From: Candidatus Woesearchaeota archaeon | GTDB taxonomy: Archaea > Nanobdellota > Nanobdellia > Woesearchaeales > JAGVYO01 | Direction of reading: 5' to 3' | DNA length: 16,822 nt | NCBI GenBank assembly: GCA_018303225.1 | Contig: JAGVYO010000014.1 | Span: 910-17,731 of the forward strand | Part shown: positions 6,838 to 14,038 of the stretch, piece after piece | Position numbering within the stretch: position 1 is the first letter of the stretch | Layout: every line of letters starts with the position of its first letter | The notes under the pieces: generated by a model | Seen by the model: only the letters and a program-made list of their open reading frames with translations | What the model was told of the DNA's origin: nothing | Databases searched by the model: none | Position numbers and translations under genes: made by a program

Positions 6838-7974
6838 CTATTTCTTCGGATAATAAATACGGAACATCTGGCCTGGATGGAGCGTGCCAAAAGCCGCAGG
6901 ATTGCTGATAGTATCACCCGATGCCGTGCGGATGTGCTCTAGCGCCTGGGTCTGTGTAAGGCCGTAAGGCCGCTCCAACTCATGATGGGTTATATCCGAG
7001 AACGTGTCTCCTCTCCTCACCTGATAGAGAAAGTATTCGTTTCGTTCGTTGAGCCGGCTTTTGATTTCGGCAACCCGTTTGAAGTCTTTCGCCCCGTATG
7101 CCCGCCCGATTTCCATCATGTCTGTAAGATCGAGTATCACCCTACGGGCATGATTTACCGTCTCAGGAATATTAGGGAATCCGTACCATTCTTTGGTGGT
7201 GCGCATACCAGCGTTATATGCCGCAATGGCCCGCCAGACATTTATGTCTGTGCTGACTCCGTAATGCTTCACGCATTGCTGAAGCGTAGTTGCCAGATGT
7301 CGGATTCCGGCCGCAATCGCATAAGAGGGAACAAAACGTTGGTCCCTTTGTTCAATCGTTCCGGGATGATGCCGAAGGTCATCGACATACGCTTTCACGG
7401 CATCCCAAGCAGTTTTGACCTTTGATCGGGAAAGAGCCAGTGCCTGATCCTGTTCCCGCAACAGGCCAGCGGTTGAAATGAGAATACGACCATCCAAGTG
7501 TGGGGCCTTTGCGCTTTGAACAAGTTTCTGCACGGCAGCATCGTATGCCTTCTGGGCTTCGTTTGAACCCTTCATCGCCAAAAGATAATCAGGCAGCGCC
7601 GGATTGCCCTCCACCACCAGCCCCAGGTCACGCGCTGTTCCCTCCATGAGCTGTGACAGCCCGGCTGCGCCGGCAGGCGAATACGCAAAGCGCTCCATCC
7701 GGGATTCATGCCATACCAACGAAACAGCCAGCTCCACCAGATAATCCAGTTGAAGATCATTCCTTGAAAGCGCTGCTTTCGCACCCTCGACAAAATGCGG
7801 AAAATAGGCGTGCATATCCACCGAGGGGATGACATCGATGATGTGAGGGTAATCCCTAATACGGGTGCTGAGAGGGGCAGGTTTAGAAGCCGCAGCTGCA
7901 TCAACGAATCCTACAAGTACAGCAGCGCCAATTCCCTCTCCAACCTGTCCAAAAAATTCCCGTCGGTTAGGCAT
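6838..7974 (-). CDS. Tat-exported lytic transglycosylase (SLT) with LysM-like C-terminus
   Basis: A 378-residue protein starting MPNRREFFGQVGEG, a twin-arginine signal followed by a hydrophobic stretch and an AAAAS cleavage region (about residues 5-30). An SLT/GEWL-type glycosidase domain follows: the catalytic Glu is Glu90 in WHESRMERF, then AAGLSQLM at 103-110, and AIAAYNAG at 249-256. Residues about 315-376 (YQVRRGDTFSDI ... LHPGQMFRIY) look like a LysM carbohydrate-binding module. Such enzymes cut peptidoglycan, which archaea lack, so the target may be bacterial walls or pseudomurein-like or other cell-surface glycans. A start 24 codons further upstream (8046) is open, but the Tat motif and a TATA-like box at 8001-8007 favour 7974. 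It follows cimA on the same strand and is convergent with gatE, 21 bases apart. Confidence 0.85.
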   Translation of the reverse strand: MPNRREFFGQVGEGIGAAVLVGFVDAAAASKPAPLSTRIRDYPHIIDVIPSVDMHAYFPHFVEGAKAALSRNDLQLDYLVELAVSLVWHESRMERFAYSPAGAAGLSQLMEGTARDLGLVVEGNPALPDYLLAMKGSNEAQKAYDAAVQKLVQSAKAPHLDGRILISTAGLLREQDQALALSRSKVKTAWDAVKAYVDDLRHHPGTIEQRDQRFVPSYAIAAGIRHLATTLQQCVKHYGVSTDINVWRAIAAYNAGMRTTKEWYGFPNIPETVNHARRVILDLTDMMEIGRAYGAKDFKRVAEIKSRLNERNEYFLYQVRRGDTFSDITHHELERPYGLTQTQALEHIRTASGDTISNPAAFGTLHPGQMFRIYYPKK

Positions 7975-8000
7975 GATACGGACGGGGGATTGGCCATGGC

Positions 8001-8007
8001 TTAAAAA
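8001..8007 (-). promoter_or_regulatory. TATA-like box for the transglycosylase
   Basis: The minus strand reads TTTTTAA, 27-33 bases before the ATG at 7974. The position supports 7974 over the longer open frame and suggests the gene is not solely dependent on the cimA transcript. Confidence 0.35.
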
Positions 8008-8046
8008 GATAACGCCATCCGACAGAGGGGCACCAGAATCAGACAA

Positions 8047-9558
8047 TCATTCCCAATAACTCCCCATATTCAGCATCTTGATGGTAGCTTTGATGGCCGC
8101 CAGCAGCTGGTCCGAATCCAGCCCGCGGGTCCGGAAGACCTTGTCGCCCTTCTGCCACTTGATGACCGTCTCCACCAAGGCAGACGTCTTTCCGCCCGGA
8201 GGGATGATCAGCGAGTAATCCACCAGCTCCGGCAGTTTCTTGGGGCCGAATATTTTCCGGAGCGCGTTCATGAATGCATCGTACTGGCCGCTGCCCGTGG
8301 CAGTGGCTTCTTCTTCCCCTGCATGGATCCGCAGCTTTACCCGTGCTTCGGGCGAACCGCTGTGCGTGAGCCTGAAATCATAATCCACCAGCTCGATTTT
8401 CCGGCTTTCCGGCGTCTCGATGACGTCGGTGATGATGTAGTGCAGGTCTTCCTTGCTCATATTCTGCTTCTTGTGCGCCAGCTCCTTGATGCGCTCCAGG
8501 ACCTTCTTTTTCTGATCCTTGTCCAGGGTAACGCCCAGCTGCTCCAGGTTCTGCTCGACCGAGGCCATGCCGGATGTCTTGCCAAGGCTGTAGCGGCGCT
8601 CGCTTCCGAAACGCTCGGGCGTCAACGGGTTGTGGTAAAGGTTGTCCTTTCGGTCGCCGTCCGCATGGACGCCGCAGCCCTGTGTATAGACATTCTTCCC
8701 CACTACCGGTGTCGTGGCCGCCAGCCGCAGGCCGGAGATGCTCTCCACCAGGTTGCTTACATTGATCAGTTCCTTTTCGTTCACGTGGGTTTTGAAATCC
8801 GAAAGGTCGTTCAAGGCAGCCACTGCAGAGGCGAGCTTGGTATTGCCGGCCCGCTCCCCCAATCCATTGACCGTGGTGTGCAATCGCGTGACACCGGCCT
8901 TCACGGCAGCCATGGAATTCGCAGTAGCCAGCTCGTAATCGTTATGGCCATGGAAATCAAACGTGATGGTGGGGAATTTCTTCACCAGTTCCGTAACATA
9001 GGCATAGGTGCGCTCATAATCCAACACCCCCAACGTATCCGCCAGCATGACCCGGTTGACCCCAAATTCCTGTAGTTTTTTGACCATGAATAGGACATGC
9101 TCCTTGGAATCCTTCATGCCGTTGGACCAGTCTTCCAGGTACGCGTTCACTGTCATGCCATTTTCCTTGGCAAACTCAAACACCTTTTGGATATCGGCAG
9201 CATGTTCCTCGGATGATTTCCGCAACTGACCTTTCAGATGGCGCAATGAGCCTTTTGTCAAAAGATTGATGACCCTGCACCCGGCATCATGGATCCACTG
9301 CGCCGAAGCCGTACCATCCACAAATCCAAGAACCTCGATCTTATCCAGGCGGTTGTTCTCTTTGGCCCATTCCATGATTTTAGAGACCGATACAAGCTCT
9401 GAATCCGATATTTTCGCAGAAGTGACTTCAATAGCGTCCACATTTACTTTTTCCAGAAGATACTCCACAATAGCCAATTTCTCTTCGGCCGTGAACGAGA
9501 CCCCTTCGGTCTGCTCACCGTCCCGTAATGTCGTGTCCATGAATTGGATGGTTTTCAT
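8047..9558 (-). CDS. cimA: (R)-citramalate synthase, Leptospira-type
   Basis: This 503-residue Claisen-type enzyme of the LeuA/HMGL family should join pyruvate and acetyl-CoA to (R)-citramalate, the first step of the threonine-independent isoleucine route. The TIM barrel has DTTLRDGEQ at 8-16 and metal-binding HGHND at 203-207 (His203, His205), followed by NGLGERAGN. The C-terminal LeuA-type regulatory domain (about 390-503) ends in a PPGGKTSALVET region. From memory of the Leptospira interrogans enzyme, the whole chain aligns closely, and the residues described as forming its pyruvate pocket (Arg16, Asp17, Leu81, Leu104, Tyr144) correspond to Arg12, Asp13, Leu77, Leu100 and Tyr140 here. 2-Isopropylmalate synthase is the alternative reading. 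It is divergent from ppdK, and a perfect inverted repeat at 9598-9624 lies in its promoter region. Bacterial origin by transfer is an inference. Confidence 0.85.
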   Translation of the reverse strand: MKTIQFMDTTLRDGEQTEGVSFTAEEKLAIVEYLLEKVNVDAIEVTSAKISDSELVSVSKIMEWAKENNRLDKIEVLGFVDGTASAQWIHDAGCRVINLLTKGSLRHLKGQLRKSSEEHAADIQKVFEFAKENGMTVNAYLEDWSNGMKDSKEHVLFMVKKLQEFGVNRVMLADTLGVLDYERTYAYVTELVKKFPTITFDFHGHNDYELATANSMAAVKAGVTRLHTTVNGLGERAGNTKLASAVAALNDLSDFKTHVNEKELINVSNLVESISGLRLAATTPVVGKNVYTQGCGVHADGDRKDNLYHNPLTPERFGSERRYSLGKTSGMASVEQNLEQLGVTLDKDQKKKVLERIKELAHKKQNMSKEDLHYIITDVIETPESRKIELVDYDFRLTHSGSPEARVKLRIHAGEEEATATGSGQYDAFMNALRKIFGPKKLPELVDYSLIIPPGGKTSALVETVIKWQKGDKVFRTRGLDSDQLLAAIKATIKMLNMGSYWE

Positions 9559-9597
9559 TTTTCCGCTCGAAAAGTCTTCTTTCTATCCGGTCCAAGT

Positions 9598-9624
9598 GCG
9601 GCTTTTAAGACTCATAAAAGCCGC
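9598..9624. promoter_or_regulatory. Perfect inverted repeat in the cimA promoter, candidate operator
   Basis: GCGGCTTTTA at 9598-9607 and TAAAAGCCGC at 9615-9624 are exact inverted copies around a 7-base spacer. The site lies 40-66 bases upstream of the cimA start and contains TATA-like sequence in both arms. That is the geometry of a repressor operator covering the TATA box; a promoter-proximal RNA hairpin is the alternative. Confidence 0.45.
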
Positions 9625-9748
9625 TTCAGTAAATGATAATGATGGATAGAACCAATACAGGCAAAATCTGTTTCATTTTTTGTATCAAAAATCTTGCATT
9701 CATATTCAACGGTATAATGAAGGTTAATTTAAAAGCTTTTTGCTTAAA

Positions 9749-9761
9749 AAGACATCGTCTT
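9749..9761. repeat. Small triloop hairpin in the cimA-ppdK region
   Basis: AAGAC (9749-9753), loop ATC, GTCTT (9757-9761). It is short enough to be chance alone, but it shares the three-base loop of the hairpins just downstream. Confidence 0.3.
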
Positions 9762-9785
9762 AGAAGTATTTTGCTGCAACAGCGC

Positions 9786-9812
9786 CCATTACAAAAATTT
9801 CGGCACGAAATT
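9786..9812. repeat. Third copy of the CCATNNCAAAAATTYCG palindrome core
   Basis: CCATTACAAAAATTTCG is followed by the loop GCA and CGAAATT. The stem is 7 bp (9796-9802 with 9806-9812); the right arm has lost its outer pairs compared with the copies at 803-827 and 3502-3526. The bases 5' of the palindrome (CCAT, two variable bases, then C) are kept in all three copies, so homology extends beyond the arms. Confidence 0.6.
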
Positions 9813-9813
9813 G

Positions 9814-9921
9814 TCAAGAACTGAAAGTTCTTGAGCACACTAAAAAATGCTTTGCATTTTTGGTGCACCAGAAATTCGTTTTACGAATTTCTTAGTGTGC
9901 TCAGAAATCTTCGATTTCTGA
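9814..9921. repeat. End-to-end hairpin array with cruciform potential upstream of ppdK
   Basis: Four perfect hairpins with three-base loops follow one another: 9814-9822/9826-9834 (loop GAA), 9844-9850/9854-9860 (TTT), 9870-9879/9883-9892 (TTT) and 9901-9909/9913-9921 (TTC). The middle two are enclosed by a perfect 12-bp outer stem, 9832-9843 with 9892-9903 (TGAGCACACTAA), and separated by the palindrome TGGTGCACCA at 9861-9870. The enclosed part can fold as a branched cruciform. Outer and flanking stems share a few bases, so not all can form at once. No coding frame explains it. Confidence 0.75.
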
Positions 9922-9990
9922 CATTTACCTGCTCGCAGAGAGAATGAATTCATAACTCTTTCATTCTAGGAAAAAAATAACCCACAACCT

Positions 9991-9998
9991 TTTTATAT
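9991..9998 (+). promoter_or_regulatory. TATA box for ppdK
   Basis: TTTTATAT, 27-34 bases before the ATG at 10025, giving a leader of at most a few bases. The hairpin array at 9814-9921 ends 70 bases upstream of it. Confidence 0.55.
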
Positions 9999-10024
9999 CT
10001 CCACTAAGTTTCAGTCCATTCACA

Positions 10025-12655
10025 ATGGTCAAATACGTCTACGCATTTGAAGAGGGAAAGGCAGGCATGAAGCAGCTGCTGGGCGGCAAAGGTGCCAACC
10101 TGGCAGAGATGACCAACATGGGCATTCCGGTCCCTCCGGGATTCACCATCACCACCGAAGTCTGCGATCTCTACAACAAGAGCAAAGGCAACTACCCGGA
10201 AGAAGTGGACAGACAAGTGGATGAGCAGCTGAAAAAGCTGGAAAAAAAGATGAACGCCAGATTCGGCGACGCTGAAAATCCGCTCTTGGTTTCGGTGCGT
10301 TCCGGCGCCGCTGTTTCGATGCCGGGCATGATGGACACGGTTCTCAATCTTGGATTGAACGACAAGAGCGTAGAGGGATTCATCAAGAAAACCGGCAACC
10401 CAAGATTCGTGTACGATGCCTACCGGCGCCTGATCAACATGTTCGGCGATGTCGTCATGGGCGTTGACCATCACCATTTCGAGAGCATCCTCACCCAGCT
10501 CAAAGAAGAAAAGGGGGTTGAATTCGATGTCAATCTCGAAGCCGAAGACTGGAAAAAAGCCGTCGAAGAATATAAGAAAGTCGTAAAGAAAGTGGCCGGA
10601 AAGGAATTCCCGCAGGAGCCGAAAATCCAGTTAAAGATGGCCATCGATGCTGTTTTCAGTTCGTGGGGCAGCAAGCGCGCCATTGCCTACCGGCAGATTC
10701 ACGACATCAGGGGCCTTTTAGGCACCGCTGTCAACGTCCAGACCATGGTGTTCGGCAACATGGGAACCAATTCAGGAACCGGTGTAGCATTCACCCGAAA
10801 CCCTTCCACCGGAGACAACCATTTCTACGGCGAATATCTGATCAACGCGCAGGGCGAAGACGTGGTAGCCGGCATCCGCACGCCAGAACCCATTGACCAT
10901 CTCAAGAAGAAATTCCCGAAGATATACGCCGAACTGGAAGGCATCTACAAAAAGTTAGAGCAGCATTACAAGGAGATGGAGGATATAGAGTTTACATTCC
11001 AGGAAGGCAAATTGTACATGCTCCAGACGCGGACCGGAAAACGGACCGCGATGGCGGCATTAAAAATTGCCGTGGACATGGTCAAAGAGGGCCTTATTGA
11101 TAAGAAAACCGCGATCCTCCGCGTCCAACCCAAGCAATTGGAGCAGCTGATGCACAAGCAGCTGGACCCCAAAGCAAAAGAGAAAGCCAACGTGATCGGC
11201 AAAGGATTGCCGGCTTCGCCCGGTGCAGCCGTCGGAAAAGCAGCCTTCACGGCCGACGATGCCGTCAAGATGAAAGAAGCCGGGGAAAAAGTCATTCTCG
11301 TCCGAACCGAAACTTCTCCCGAGGACATCCAGGGCATGAACTCTGCTGAAGGAATTCTGACTGCAAGAGGCGGCATGACGTCCCATGCAGCGGTCGTGGC
11401 AAGAGGCATGGGCAAGTGCTGCGTCGCAGGCTGCGGCGACATCACCGTGGATGAATCGAAAAGACAATTCAAGGCCAAAGACATCGTCATAAAAGAAGGC
11501 GAATGGATCACACTCGACGGAACCGAAGGCAAAGTTTTCCAGGGAAAGATCGACACCATGGATCCGCAACTGAGCGGCGATTTCGGGACGTTCATCGGAT
11601 GGGCCGATGCCTACAGGAGATTGGGGGTAAAAACCAACGCCGACACCCCGAAAGACTGCCAAAAAGCAAGGGGATTCGGAGCCAAAGGCGTGGGCCTATG
11701 CCGGACCGAGCACATGTTCTTTGAAGGCAACCGCATCAAGGCTGTCCGGGAAATGATCCTGGCAGAAACCGAGGAAGAGCGGAAAAAAGCCATCAACAAA
11801 TTATTACCCTATCAGAAAGAGGATTTTGTGGGCATCTTTGAAGCCATGAGCGGATTGCCGGTGACCATCCGCCTGTTGGATCCGCCGCTGCACGAGTTCC
11901 TGCCCAAGGAGGAGAAAGACATCAAAGAAATCGCCAAGGAGATGAAAGTAAGCCCCGAACATCTGAAAGGGGTCATCGACAGCCTGCATGAATTCAACCC
12001 CATGCTCGGCTTCAGGGGCTCGCGGCTGGGCATCATCTATCCCGAGATTTATGAGATGCAGGCCCGTGCCATCATCGAGGCTGCTATTGAAGTCAATAAG
12101 AAAGGGAAAGAGGCCATTCCGCAGATCATGATCCCATTGATCGGAGTTGTCAACGAGGCCAAAGACCTCCATGCCCGGATTAAGAGGGTGGCGGACGATG
12201 TCATTAAAACATCCAATGCCAGATTGAAGTATAAAATCGGCACCATGATTGAACTGCCCAGGGCCTGCATCGTAGCGGACCAGTTGGCCAAAGAATTGGA
12301 GTTCTTTTCTTTCGGAACCAATGATCTGACGCAGACGACCTACGGGCTTTCCAGGGATGATGCCGGAAAATTCATCCCGAAATACATTGAGCTGGGCATC
12401 TTTGAGAAAGACCCGTTCCAGGTGCTGGACGCCGAAGGAGTTGGCGGCCTGATGAAGATCTGCATCGAGAAAGCCCGCAAGGCCAATCCGAAAATCGAGC
12501 TGGGCATCTGCGGCGAGCACGGCGGCGACCCCGAATCTGTAGAGACCAGCCACAAATTGGGCCTGGATTATGTCAGCTGTTCACCTTTCAGAGTTCCTAT
12601 TGCACGATTGGCAGCCGCGCACGCGGTGTTGAAAGAAGAAGCCGCAAAAAAATAG
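10025..12655 (+). CDS. ppdK: Pyruvate, phosphate dikinase
   Basis: An 876-residue cytosolic enzyme interconverting pyruvate + ATP + phosphate and phosphoenolpyruvate + AMP + diphosphate. Depending on conditions it serves gluconeogenesis or diphosphate-saving glycolysis. The N-terminal ATP-grasp domain begins GMKQLLGGKGANLAEM and includes LVSVRSGAAVSMPGMMDTVLNLG near residues 90-112. The swivelling phosphohistidine domain has GGMTSHAAVVARG with catalytic His454. The C-terminal PEP/pyruvate barrel has GLCRTEHMFF, RLLDPPLHEFLP, the FGTNDLTQ motif and GICGEHGGDPES with catalytic Cys829. Length matches the family (about 870-880). It is divergent from cimA, which consumes pyruvate, and ends 10 bases from the convergent ferredoxin gene. 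Confidence 0.97.
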   Translation: MVKYVYAFEEGKAGMKQLLGGKGANLAEMTNMGIPVPPGFTITTEVCDLYNKSKGNYPEEVDRQVDEQLKKLEKKMNARFGDAENPLLVSVRSGAAVSMPGMMDTVLNLGLNDKSVEGFIKKTGNPRFVYDAYRRLINMFGDVVMGVDHHHFESILTQLKEEKGVEFDVNLEAEDWKKAVEEYKKVVKKVAGKEFPQEPKIQLKMAIDAVFSSWGSKRAIAYRQIHDIRGLLGTAVNVQTMVFGNMGTNSGTGVAFTRNPSTGDNHFYGEYLINAQGEDVVAGIRTPEPIDHLKKKFPKIYAELEGIYKKLEQHYKEMEDIEFTFQEGKLYMLQTRTGKRTAMAALKIAVDMVKEGLIDKKTAILRVQPKQLEQLMHKQLDPKAKEKANVIGKGLPASPGAAVGKAAFTADDAVKMKEAGEKVILVRTETSPEDIQGMNSAEGILTARGGMTSHAAVVARGMGKCCVAGCGDITVDESKRQFKAKDIVIKEGEWITLDGTEGKVFQGKIDTMDPQLSGDFGTFIGWADAYRRLGVKTNADTPKDCQKARGFGAKGVGLCRTEHMFFEGNRIKAVREMILAETEEERKKAINKLLPYQKEDFVGIFEAMSGLPVTIRLLDPPLHEFLPKEEKDIKEIAKEMKVSPEHLKGVIDSLHEFNPMLGFRGSRLGIIYPEIYEMQARAIIEAAIEVNKKGKEAIPQIMIPLIGVVNEAKDLHARIKRVADDVIKTSNARLKYKIGTMIELPRACIVADQLAKELEFFSFGTNDLTQTTYGLSRDDAGKFIPKYIELGIFEKDPFQVLDAEGVGGLMKICIEKARKANPKIELGICGEHGGDPESVETSHKLGLDYVSCSPFRVPIARLAAAHAVLKEEAAKK

Positions 12656-12665
12656 AAAGAAATTC

Positions 12666-12941
12666 TCAATAATTCAACTTGACATTGCCCTTGAGGCTGC
12701 ACTGGCACGCAAGGCGCTGTTTCTCCGTAGCGCCCGCTGCAGGAAGCGTCTCTTTTTCCGCATCGGTCTTGGGCGACAGGTTCTGCATCCCTTCCTCGAC
12801 CGTGATCAGGCAGGTCGCGCATTGTCCGTCTTTGCACGCGAACGGCAGTCCGATGCCGTTGTTCTCGCAGACATCCTGCAGACGCGCATTGTTGTCTACA
12901 TCCACTTTTTTCCCGTCCGGCACAAATTCTACGGTTGGCAT
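12666..12941 (-). CDS. Plant-type [2Fe-2S] ferredoxin
   Basis: A 91-residue soluble electron carrier with the beta-grasp ferredoxin pattern. Cluster ligands are Cys36, Cys41 and Cys44 in PFACKDGQCATCLITVEEG (C-x4-C-x2-C), and Cys79 in QRLACQC near the end. An N-terminal MPTVEFVPDGKKVDVDNNARLQDVCENNG leads into the cluster loop. Its partner cannot be told from context; the neighbours ppdK (convergent) and the Tat lipoprotein are not known redox enzymes. It differs in fold from the ferredoxin at 5064-5366. A TATA box on its strand at 12966-12973 supports the ATG at 12941. Confidence 0.93.
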   Translation of the reverse strand: MPTVEFVPDGKKVDVDNNARLQDVCENNGIGLPFACKDGQCATCLITVEEGMQNLSPKTDAEKETLPAAGATEKQRLACQCSLKGNVKLNY

Positions 12942-12965
12942 ATTGATTTTTGATTCAAGTCCTGC

Positions 12966-12973
12966 TATTTAAA
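12966..12973 (-). promoter_or_regulatory. TATA box for the plant-type ferredoxin
   Basis: The minus strand reads TTTAAATA, 25-32 bases before the ATG at 12941, at the spacing typical of this window. Confidence 0.5.
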
Positions 12974-13033
12974 GATTTCCCTTAAGTCATAGAAATTTCT
13001 GTTGCTATAATTTAGATAAATAGAAGAAATTGC

Positions 13034-13915
13034 CTAATCCTTCGTTTTTTCTTCGATCCTTCGCGCAAGATCCATCAGTTGCTGGGCCGTTGCTAAAGCA
13101 ATCCATTTTGCTCCGGGGTCGTCATTTGATTTGGTAAGTGATGTCCCTTCGGTTGGTTTGCCCTGCCGTTGAAGCTCTGCTCGCTTTGGATAATCAATTA
13201 AGTCGTAATAGACCCCCGGAACGTGTTGTTTGTCACCTGAATTGTATCCAGTAACTCCTGAAAGGAATGAAAAGCTGGGGAATCCGTCATGAATCTGCAT
13301 TTCATCAGTTACCAATAACGCCCCATCCCAGAAAGCAGGGCTGTTTCTATTGCGCCTATCGGTAAATGATCCGCTGTGGTAGATGTGAATGCCATCGACT
13401 ATGCCATCTCGTTGTAATACCGGTACGCCTTCTGCGGTAAAACGGTTATCCGTGTCCTGTACTATAATAGTAAAAACATTTGCATCATCTCTGGATCTTT
13501 CATCGATTTGAGGGCATCCCACCAGATAGGTTGCTTTGGCACGTTGTTCTTGGCTGTCGCCTCTCCCCCATCTTTTCCCATCTTCATACTTCACCCTCAC
13601 CGGTGTTTGTGAAACACTCAGGAATCCTGAGGGAAATGATTGGCCGCCTTCATGGACAATATCTGAGTACATTCTTAAAAGAAGGTCTGTAAGAGGCTTT
13701 GCGCCAGGGTCAATCCGGGCAAAAGTACCCATCCCCCCTTGAAGGATTTGGTCAAGTTGCCCAACATCCGAAGGTGTAAGTGTCCTTGCAGGAATATAGT
13801 TTCCGTCAGCGCAACCCGTGGCAAGTGCCCCGGCTACGCCTCCAATGCCCGCAAGAATTTGACGTCTTGAATAGTGTGCCATTTTGATCCCCATGGGAAG
13901 TCGGATTGGCTTCAT
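13034..13915 (-). CDS. Tat-exported putative lipoprotein of unknown function
   Basis: I do not recognise the 293-residue product. Its N-terminus is a clear twin-arginine signal, HYSRRQILAGIGGVAGALATGC, ending in a lipobox-like LATGC, so it is probably exported folded and anchored by a lipidated Cys, or simply cleaved. The mature part is soluble and rich in Asp, Gly and Arg, with predicted strand-rich stretches such as NVFTIIVQDTDNRF, and conserved-looking HIYHSGSFTDRRNRN and HDGFPSFSFLSGVTGY. A hydrolase or binding protein is possible, but no catalytic motif is evident. Two starts are plausible. ATG 13915 lies at near-leaderless spacing from the TATA-like box at 13946-13953. ATG 13882 (MAHYSRRQ) has a nearby GGGGATC ribosome-site-like sequence and a more usual Tat n-region length. 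The gene is isolated, and codon use looks less GC-rich than the metabolic genes. Confidence 0.8.
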   Translation of the reverse strand: MKPIRLPMGIKMAHYSRRQILAGIGGVAGALATGCADGNYIPARTLTPSDVGQLDQILQGGMGTFARIDPGAKPLTDLLLRMYSDIVHEGGQSFPSGFLSVSQTPVRVKYEDGKRWGRGDSQEQRAKATYLVGCPQIDERSRDDANVFTIIVQDTDNRFTAEGVPVLQRDGIVDGIHIYHSGSFTDRRNRNSPAFWDGALLVTDEMQIHDGFPSFSFLSGVTGYNSGDKQHVPGVYYDLIDYPKRAELQRQGKPTEGTSLTKSNDDPGAKWIALATAQQLMDLARRIEEKTKD

Positions 13916-13945
13916 AAATCTTTCTATTTTGTAACCACTAGGGAG

Positions 13946-13953
13946 TTAATAAA
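13946..13953 (-). promoter_or_regulatory. TATA-like box for the Tat lipoprotein
   Basis: The minus strand reads TTTATTAA, 31-38 bases before the ATG at 13915. It is the exact complement of the TTAATAAA boxes used by the ferredoxin at 5064 and by gatE, so its direction is ambiguous. Confidence 0.35.
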
Positions 13954-14030
13954 TAAGTGGTAAGCACTTTTGCGCTAAAAATGTTCTTAAGTGATAAAAA
14001 ATATAGGACATATTTCCACTCAAAGCTGTT

Positions 14031-14037
14031 AAAAAAA
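14031..14037 (-). terminator. T-run terminator of tRNA-Arg
   Basis: On the tRNA strand seven T residues begin one base after the discriminator end of the tRNA. Oligo-T immediately after a stable RNA is a typical archaeal intrinsic terminator. Confidence 0.5.
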
Positions 14038-14038
14038 C

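Noticed and set aside
7975..8046. Longer start for the transglycosylase
   Set aside because: The twin-arginine signal begins naturally at MPNRREFF, and a TATA-like box lies inside the extension.
9786..9921. A CRISPR array
   Set aside because: The units are different inverted repeats without constant direct repeats or regular spacers, and no cas gene is present.
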